A stretch of DNA of 12,595 bases, from NCBI GenBank assembly GCA_001430745.1, contig KQ481967.1, positions 65,088-77,682 of the forward strand. Reading direction: 5' to 3'. The stretch comes from Auxenochlorella pyrenoidosa. Its lineage: Eukaryota; Chlorophyta; Trebouxiophyceae; Chlorellales; Chlorellaceae. Made by a program: the position numbers and the translations under genes. Below the pieces are notes generated by a model, which saw nothing but the letters and a program-made list of their open reading frames with translations, had not been told where the DNA came from and did not search any database. Below, piece after piece: positions 8,210 to 12,595 of the stretch (positions are counted from its first letter, which is position 1; each line of letters starts with the position of its first letter).

Positions 8210-9658
8210 ATGGATCACGCTTTCAAGCCGCTGCCACGATCGTTATCCACATGCTCGCGACAGAAGGGTAACTGGCTTATGGTGGGGTCGCCCGCCGGCC
8301 CGGAGACCGTGTTCTATGCTGAGGGTTGCAGCGCCTTCTGGTGAGACCGAGTGCCTGTGCACGAGCATCTGGGCTCGGGGGCGGGGCAGGAGGGAGGCTG
8401 GAGGGACGGGTCTCCACCGCCCCAGTTTCAGGAGCGGGTGGCCTCGCGCTGCTGCCGCCCCCACCAGGCTTTCTTCATCCCCCCCGAAATGCAATAACAA
8501 CTGAATCCATGCAGGGCCACTACCTACAGAACCGGGCGCTACAGCAGCGCCATCGTGCTGCGGGAGAGCGGCACTGGAAAAGTGCTGCTGTGCGCGCGCT
8601 CAGCCCTGGGCGGCACCTGGAATGTGTGCGCAAGCAACGACGAGGCGATCGTGACTGTGGTCGCCACCAAGCGGCGCAAGTACGGTGCGTGGGGAATACG
8701 TTCGTACATCCTTTACACAGCGTGTGTCTTCGATTGCCCACCCCCTGCCTGAGCACCGAGGGCAGCCGCTGGTGCCCGTGTGGCACCCCCTTGCCTCGTG
8801 CAAGTCACAAACGCTGTCGCTGCCCGCCGTGCAGGCGACGCGCGCTTCAAACTGACGGTCTACCCGGCCTTCCATTCCGAGCCGGCCATCAAGGTGAAGC
8901 CGCATGCGGATGACCCGACGCGCGTCACGCTGTGGGCTGTCACCGGCAGGCGGCAAAAGGCGCAGGAGGGCGAGGTCATGGCCACAGCAGCATACCGCTC
9001 CTACACCACTGGCAGCGACGGCGCCGTCTGGCGCAGCCTCAGCAGCTTCAGCAGCAGCTCCAGCAGCGGCGGCGCCAGCAGCAGGCGCGGCAGCAGCAGT
9101 GCGCGGGGCGGCACAGGCGCGCGTGGCGGGAGCCCGCCACCCAGCCCGCCGCGGCCGGCGCCGGTGGGGGGCACCCTCTGGGAGATCCCTGGGGAAGAGG
9201 AGATCACTGCAGCAGAAGATGGAGCCGCAGGGAGCTTGGCAGGGGAGGGGAGAGCAGCGGCAGCAGCCACGGCAGCAGAAGAGGCGCAGGCAGTAGAGGA
9301 TGCCTATGCAGCGCTCGCACCCCCCACCCCGCCCAAGCCGCCCCGGGCAGCAGCGCGGGAGGCGGCGCGGGAGGCGGCGCGGGAGGCGGCAGCGCTGGCA
9401 ACGGCGCGCGCAGGCGCGGCAGCCGATGCATCCCCCGGGGACTGCTCCTTTCGCATGCACGCCAGGGCCAACACCCCGCTGGTCTGCTGCCTGCTGGCCA
9501 TCCATCGCTCCCTGCTGGCGCCGCGCAGCCTTGCGGTGTCCTTTGAAGGCCTGGAGAAGCTGCAGCAGCAGCTGGAGCAGCAGCGGCAATTGGAGGAGGA
9601 GCAGCAGCACAACCATCAGCAGCAGCAGCAGTCCTCTCAGCCTGTGGGCAAGGCCTAG
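8210..9658 (+). CDS. Unidentified protein, possibly LURP-one/Tubby-like fold with low-complexity insert
   Basis: Exons 8210-8340, 8515-8684 and 8835-9658 join in phase (374 aa). The ATG has an excellent context (CAACATGG); the frame is closed upstream by a TGA at 8099. Residues 1-167 are compact and beta-rich: GNWLMVGSPAGPETVFYAEG, SSAIVLRESGTGKVLLCARS, GGTWNVCAS, ARFKLTVYP, TRVTLWAVTG. The order 'D/E-x-G-K-x-LL ... W-x-V ... F-x-L-x-V' recalls LURP-one-related (DUF567) barrels, a weak resemblance. Residues 168-303 are low complexity (Ser/Gly, Pro-rich, acidic Ala-rich, three AARE repeats). A hydrophobic helix TPLVCCLLAIHRSLL follows (314-328), then a Q-rich coiled-coil tail (about 337-367). 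No signal peptide is seen, so an intracellular protein is likely. Function unknown. Exon 3 might hide an intron in the low-complexity part, although it stays open and no clean donor/acceptor pair stands out. Confidence 0.65.
9353..9388 (+). repeat. 12-bp minisatellite, three copies, coding AARE repeats
   Basis: Three exact copies of GCGCGGGAGGCG occur in tandem and keep frame, adding four residues (Ala-Arg-Glu-Ala) per copy in the insert of the 8210 gene. Copy number probably varies between strains. Confidence 0.8.
9557..9645 (+). repeat. CAG-rich tract encoding Q-rich tail
   Basis: Interrupted CAG codons give alternating Q and E/L residues (EKLQQQLEQQRQLEEEQQ, then a Q5 run) near the C-terminus of the 8210 gene product. 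The heptad-like Leu spacing fits a short coiled coil. A related CAG/AGC-rich run at about 9028-9100 encodes serines. Confidence 0.7.
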
Positions 9659-9765
9659 ACAGCCTCCCACCCAGCCCCTTCATCTTGAGTGGAGAACTAG
9701 CGACCCAGGATTCATGATGTCCTTCTCTCCTTATCTTAGATTTGCTTCCCATCTGGCTGTATTGC

Positions 9766-9770
9766 TTACA
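9766..9770 (-). terminator. TGTAA polyadenylation signal, probable for the HECT ligase gene
   Basis: TTACA on plus reads TGTAA on minus. It is the first minus-strand copy after the HECT stop codon (10160-10158), about 390 nt downstream. Use of this site gives a 3' UTR of roughly 400 nt that crosses the end of the convergent gene. Confidence 0.45.
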
Positions 9771-9868
9771 CATTTTGGCTCATGCAGATTTTGCATGGCC
9801 AGCATCGATAGTGTACAGCTGCCGGGGCATGCGGCGGGCCCTCGCTGGGCACGACCCGCTGCCCCGCA

Positions 9869-9873
9869 TGTAA
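9869..9873 (+). terminator. TGTAA polyadenylation signal of the 8210 gene
   Basis: This is the first plus-strand TGTAA after the stop codon at 9656-9658, 211 nt downstream. Cleavage would be expected about 10-20 nt later, near 9885. Confidence 0.55.
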
Positions 9874-10157
9874 GCTGGCAGGCTGGCTGTGAACAAGTAC
9901 AGGAGAAAACTGGCTGTGCTAGGAGTGGTTTGTGAGAGGAGAAGGAGCGGGAATGATGACAGTTGGAGCAGCAGGGCGCTGGCAAACAGCAGGATGGGCG
10001 CTGCCTGGGGGGGCGCAGCTCAGGGGCAGCCGTACTTCCCTGGCAGCGATGGCGGGCTGAGCCAGGGGCCAAACGCTGCCTCAGCTGGAGCGCCATGCAG
10101 AGCAGCCTGCCGTCCCCAGCCGCGGGACTCCGGCTGCCCTGAGGCACGGGGCGCCAC

Positions 10158-12595
10158 TCAGGAGAGGTCGAACGAGCCCTGGCCCTCGGTGATGGCATAC
10201 AGCAGTCGCTCGCGCAGCACCTCCTTGGACGAGTAGGGCGGCAGCTTGAGGTAGTTGGCGCACGTCATCACTGCAAGGGGGGGGTGGGGGGGGGGAGTGC
10301 TGCTGGCCAAGCGCGCGCGCAGGCGACATCCCGGCGGCAGGGGTGGCGGCAGGCAAGCATGTTGGCAGCGATGGTGCGAGCGCCAGGGGCTGTTTCGGTG
10401 CCGTTCCTGCCGCAGACTCATGGGAACCATCCCACCCCAATCGGCTGCTCACCTGAGGGCAGGTCGCCGTCGGCGGGGTGTTTGGCGCCGGCGGGCAGGC
10501 TGCCGCCGCCGCTGGGCGCGCTGAGGCTGCCCTGCGGCACTGACGTGCCCTCCGCCCCCAGGCTGGCCGCGTGGCTCAGCTTGCGCACGACGGTGAGGCG
10601 CGGCTGCAGCGCGGCCAGGCCGCCGGGCGGCAGGCGGGGCGTGCCGGTGACAAAGCGCAGGAACCTGCGGGGGGCGGGGGGCGGGCAGGCAGGGTGCGGG
10701 CAGGCTCAATCTCTGGGTCTTCCTCGCATTATTTTCCTCAAGTTTAGGCGCGGGCCAGGCCGCTCCCTGGGCTTGGCGCCGTGAAACCACACCTACTCCC
10801 AGGCCCGCCCAGGCCCCCAGCCCCCCTCGGGCGGCACCAGCCCACCTGCGCTGCTCCACAGCATCCAGCTCGCACAGCACATCCAGGAGCGCGCGCACAG
10901 GCTGCGACTGCAGGGGGGGGCAGGGGGGCGGCGCGGCGCGGCTCGTCTCAAGCGTGCCCCTCGAGCACGCCGCAGTCGTGGCCGCGCCAGCCACCCGCTG
11001 CTCGCCTGGAACGCAGGGCCAGACAGCGGGTTGGAGCCTGCACTGCACTGCCCCGCTCTGCTCTGCTCTGCTGTGCTCAAAACCCCCTGCTTACGCCCGC
11101 ATGCCCGCCCAGCCGCCGCCCCCCTTGCCTGCGCCGTGTAGCCGTGGTCAAACTTGATCACCTCTGCCAGGTACTCGGGGGCCCAGGCCTCGCCCGTGCC
11201 TGCGGCGCAGGCAGGGCGCGGGAGCAGGCCTCGATTGGGGGCCGCAGCAAGAATGCGCGGCGCCCTCAACGCGCAGGTGGGGCGTGCAGGCAGGGCCCCA
11301 TCGCCATCAAGGCATGGGGCGGGGGCCAGAGCGCGGGCGACAGCTGGGCCCCTACAGCACCCAGCCCCTCTGCCACGCAGCCCCTCCGTCCTTCTGGCGA
11401 GGCGGGCATGGGAGGGCAGCGAGCGCGGGTGCATGAGGCGCAGCAGGGTCAGCGCGGGGTGGGCCTCACCGCACAGCATGACCTCGATCTCGTCCTCGTA
11501 AAAGGCGGCCAGGCTGTCCAGCGGGAAGATGGCCTCAAACCCGGAGCGGAAGGCCTCCACCGTGGGGGGGGGGGTTGGGGGGGGGGGGCCAGGGGGGGGG
11601 CTGGTGTGTGTGTGTGGTGGTGCAGGGAGGGCAGGGTTGGGGAGGAGGTGCCAGGGAGAGGAGGCAATCAGGCATGGCGAGGGCCAGGGCGGCGCGCGGC
11701 CCATGCATGTGCGGCGCGCCCCCCACCTGCGCGGCGACGCCTGCGCCCAGCGTGGCCTCCACCACCGCATCCAGGTACTGCCGCAGGTTGGCGGCGGTGA
11801 CGGGGGTCTGCGGTGCACGCATGCCGGGGGGGGGGGGACAGCAAGGGCTGGGCGCCACGTATGGTGGCCAGACTGCATGCCGCTGCATGCTGGACACGCG
11901 CGGCTCCATCCCCCGTGCCAGGTGCGGACGGCTTGCCGCCCGTGGCTCGCCCTCCCCGCTGCACACAGCCCAAGCTTTTTGAGCCCCCATCACAGCGTCC
12001 CGCCGGCCCTCACCTCTGCCCCCACCGGGTGCAGTGGGTAGCCCGGGAAGCCCGGCAGCTCAAAGGTGAGGCACAGGTCCTCCAGCGGGCAGCCGTCCAC
12101 CAGCAGCGGGCCGTCGCCGCCGCGCGCCGCGTGCGCGTGGTAGGCGGCGTGCAGGCGCTCCAGCGAGGCGCCTGCAGGAGGTTGGCAGCCGCACGGGCAG
12201 CGCTCAGCCGCACGAGCCGCCAGCAGCTGGGGGCTGCGCGCACTTCACAGGTCAGCAGCCCGCCCCTCACGGTCTGCACAGCTCCCCACCCACACGCGCA
12301 CAAACGTCCTCCTCCCATGCCTCCTCCAGTCTGGCGAGCAAGCGACAGGCACCCACCCAGCGCGGCATCAAACTTGCGGATGTCGTACAGGTCGACGTGG
12401 CGCTGCAGGGAGGGGGGGGGGGGGGGTGAGAGAGGCGGCGGGGCTGGGCAAGGAACACGCGGGAGCGCTTGCAGGGGCATCTTGCCGCGCTGTGCAGAAG
12501 CATGCAGGCGCAGGCGTGCAGGCGCCTGACCGCTCCCCGGCTGCCCCGGCGCGCTGCACCTGCAGGGCCAGGCGGTAGAGCACTGGGGAGAGGGG
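10158..12595 (-). CDS. UPL3: HECT E3 ubiquitin-protein ligase, UPL3/TRIP12 class, C-terminal part (5' end outside window)
   Basis: Nine exons: 12582-12560, 12402-12357, 12171-12014, 11807-11727, 11560 (or 11554)-11470, 11199-11129, 10907-10846, 10664-10453, 10270-10158, ending in TGA; 282-284 aa visible. They cover most of the HECT domain in order: [129 protein letters not shown] and [15 protein letters not shown]. The catalytic Cys that takes ubiquitin from the E2 is encoded at 10262-10260. The [17 protein letters not shown] and EGQGSFDLS signatures point to the UPL3/TRIP12 branch, which acts in nuclear and cytoplasmic protein turnover. A Gly/Ser/Pro-rich linker of about 40 residues sits between RLTVVRK and LPSVMTC. 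The intron after FDHGYTAQ starts with GC, not GT. Armadillo repeats and the rest of the N-terminus lie beyond the right edge. Confidence 0.95.
11564..11618 (+). repeat. G11-TT-G12-CCA-G9 tract plus GT microsatellite in a HECT intron
   Basis: Three very long G runs (11564-11574, 11577-11588, 11592-11600) are followed by a TGTGTG repeat to about 11617. On the plus strand this is a strong G-quadruplex candidate; in the minus-strand transcript it is a C-tract with a CA repeat directly before exon 5 of the visible HECT gene. Exact run lengths should be treated as uncertain. Confidence 0.85.
11826..11836 (+). repeat. G11 homopolymer
   Basis: A G run in the HECT intron, about 20 bases upstream (on minus) of the acceptor for the exon at 11807. 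It acts as polypyrimidine sequence in the transcript. Confidence 0.8.
12412..12426 (+). repeat. G15 homopolymer
   Basis: A 15-base G run lies only 9 bases upstream (on minus) of the exon beginning at 12402, where it serves as a pure C polypyrimidine tract before CTGCAG. Confidence 0.85.

Noticed and set aside
8600..9670. A 356-codon open frame on the minus strand, opposite the 8210 gene.
   Set aside because: It is the antisense of the CAG- and GC-rich insert; its protein is Leu/Arg/Ala low complexity with no family feature, while the plus strand has phased splice sites and conserved-looking residues.
9300..9935. A 211-codon plus-strand frame overlapping the end of the 8210 gene.
   Set aside because: It is a frame-shifted reading of the repeat region (Arg/Gln-rich) and runs into the 3' UTR without any domain signal.
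1..12595. CRISPR arrays, tRNA/rRNA genes, transposon ends, viral or toxin genes.
   Set aside because: None was seen on reading both strands; direct repeats found are short, few and not regularly spaced.

Overview
The window looks like nuclear DNA of a green alga, most likely a chlorophyte of the Chlorella/trebouxiophyte kind. The evidence is high GC, genes split by many short introns (about 80-270 bp) with GT-AG borders, Kozak-like AACATGG and GCCATGG starts, TGTAA as the apparent polyadenylation signal, and plant-type protein families (phytocyanin, BBE-like oxidase, UPL3-type HECT ligase). The lineage is inference; no marker gene is present. No tRNA, rRNA, CRISPR array, transposon or viral gene was recognised.

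Five genes lie in strictly alternating orientation. (1) Positions 1-507, minus: first exon of a SAM-dependent O-methyltransferase that runs off the left edge, with a TATA box at about 599-608. (2) 1574-2499, plus: a small secreted blue-copper protein (phytocyanin-like), four coding exons, 118 aa, with a probable 5' UTR intron and a TGTAA signal at 2625. (3) 3070-7028, minus: a complete secreted berberine-bridge-enzyme-like flavoprotein oxidase that I resolve into 14 exons encoding 535 aa. (4) 8210-9658, plus: a 374-aa protein in three exons with a compact beta-rich region that may be LURP-one/Tubby-like, a low-complexity insert, a short hydrophobic helix and a Q-rich tail. (5) 10158-12595, minus: the C-terminal 282 aa of a HECT E3 ubiquitin ligase of the UPL3/TRIP12 class, nine exons, continuing past the right edge.

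Genes 1/2 and 3/4 are head-to-head and share roughly 0.9-1.2 kb of upstream DNA; genes 2/3 and 4/5 are tail-to-tail, and the 3' UTRs of 4 and 5 probably overlap. Genes 1, 2 and 3 (methyltransferase, cupredoxin, FAD oxidase) could take part in secondary metabolism or extracellular redox chemistry, but only proximity suggests this. Genes 4 and 5 show no functional link to them.

The points most worth a second look are: a BBE-like oxidase that keeps the flavin-linking Cys but has Gly where the flavin-linking His should be; a phytocyanin whose axial ligand position is shifted; a GC-AG intron and an apparently AG-less acceptor in the HECT gene; and a possible beta-barrel domain split by a 136-residue insert. 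I found no convincing undescribed multi-gene system. All exon borders were assigned by eye from reading frame, splice consensus and remembered family conservation.
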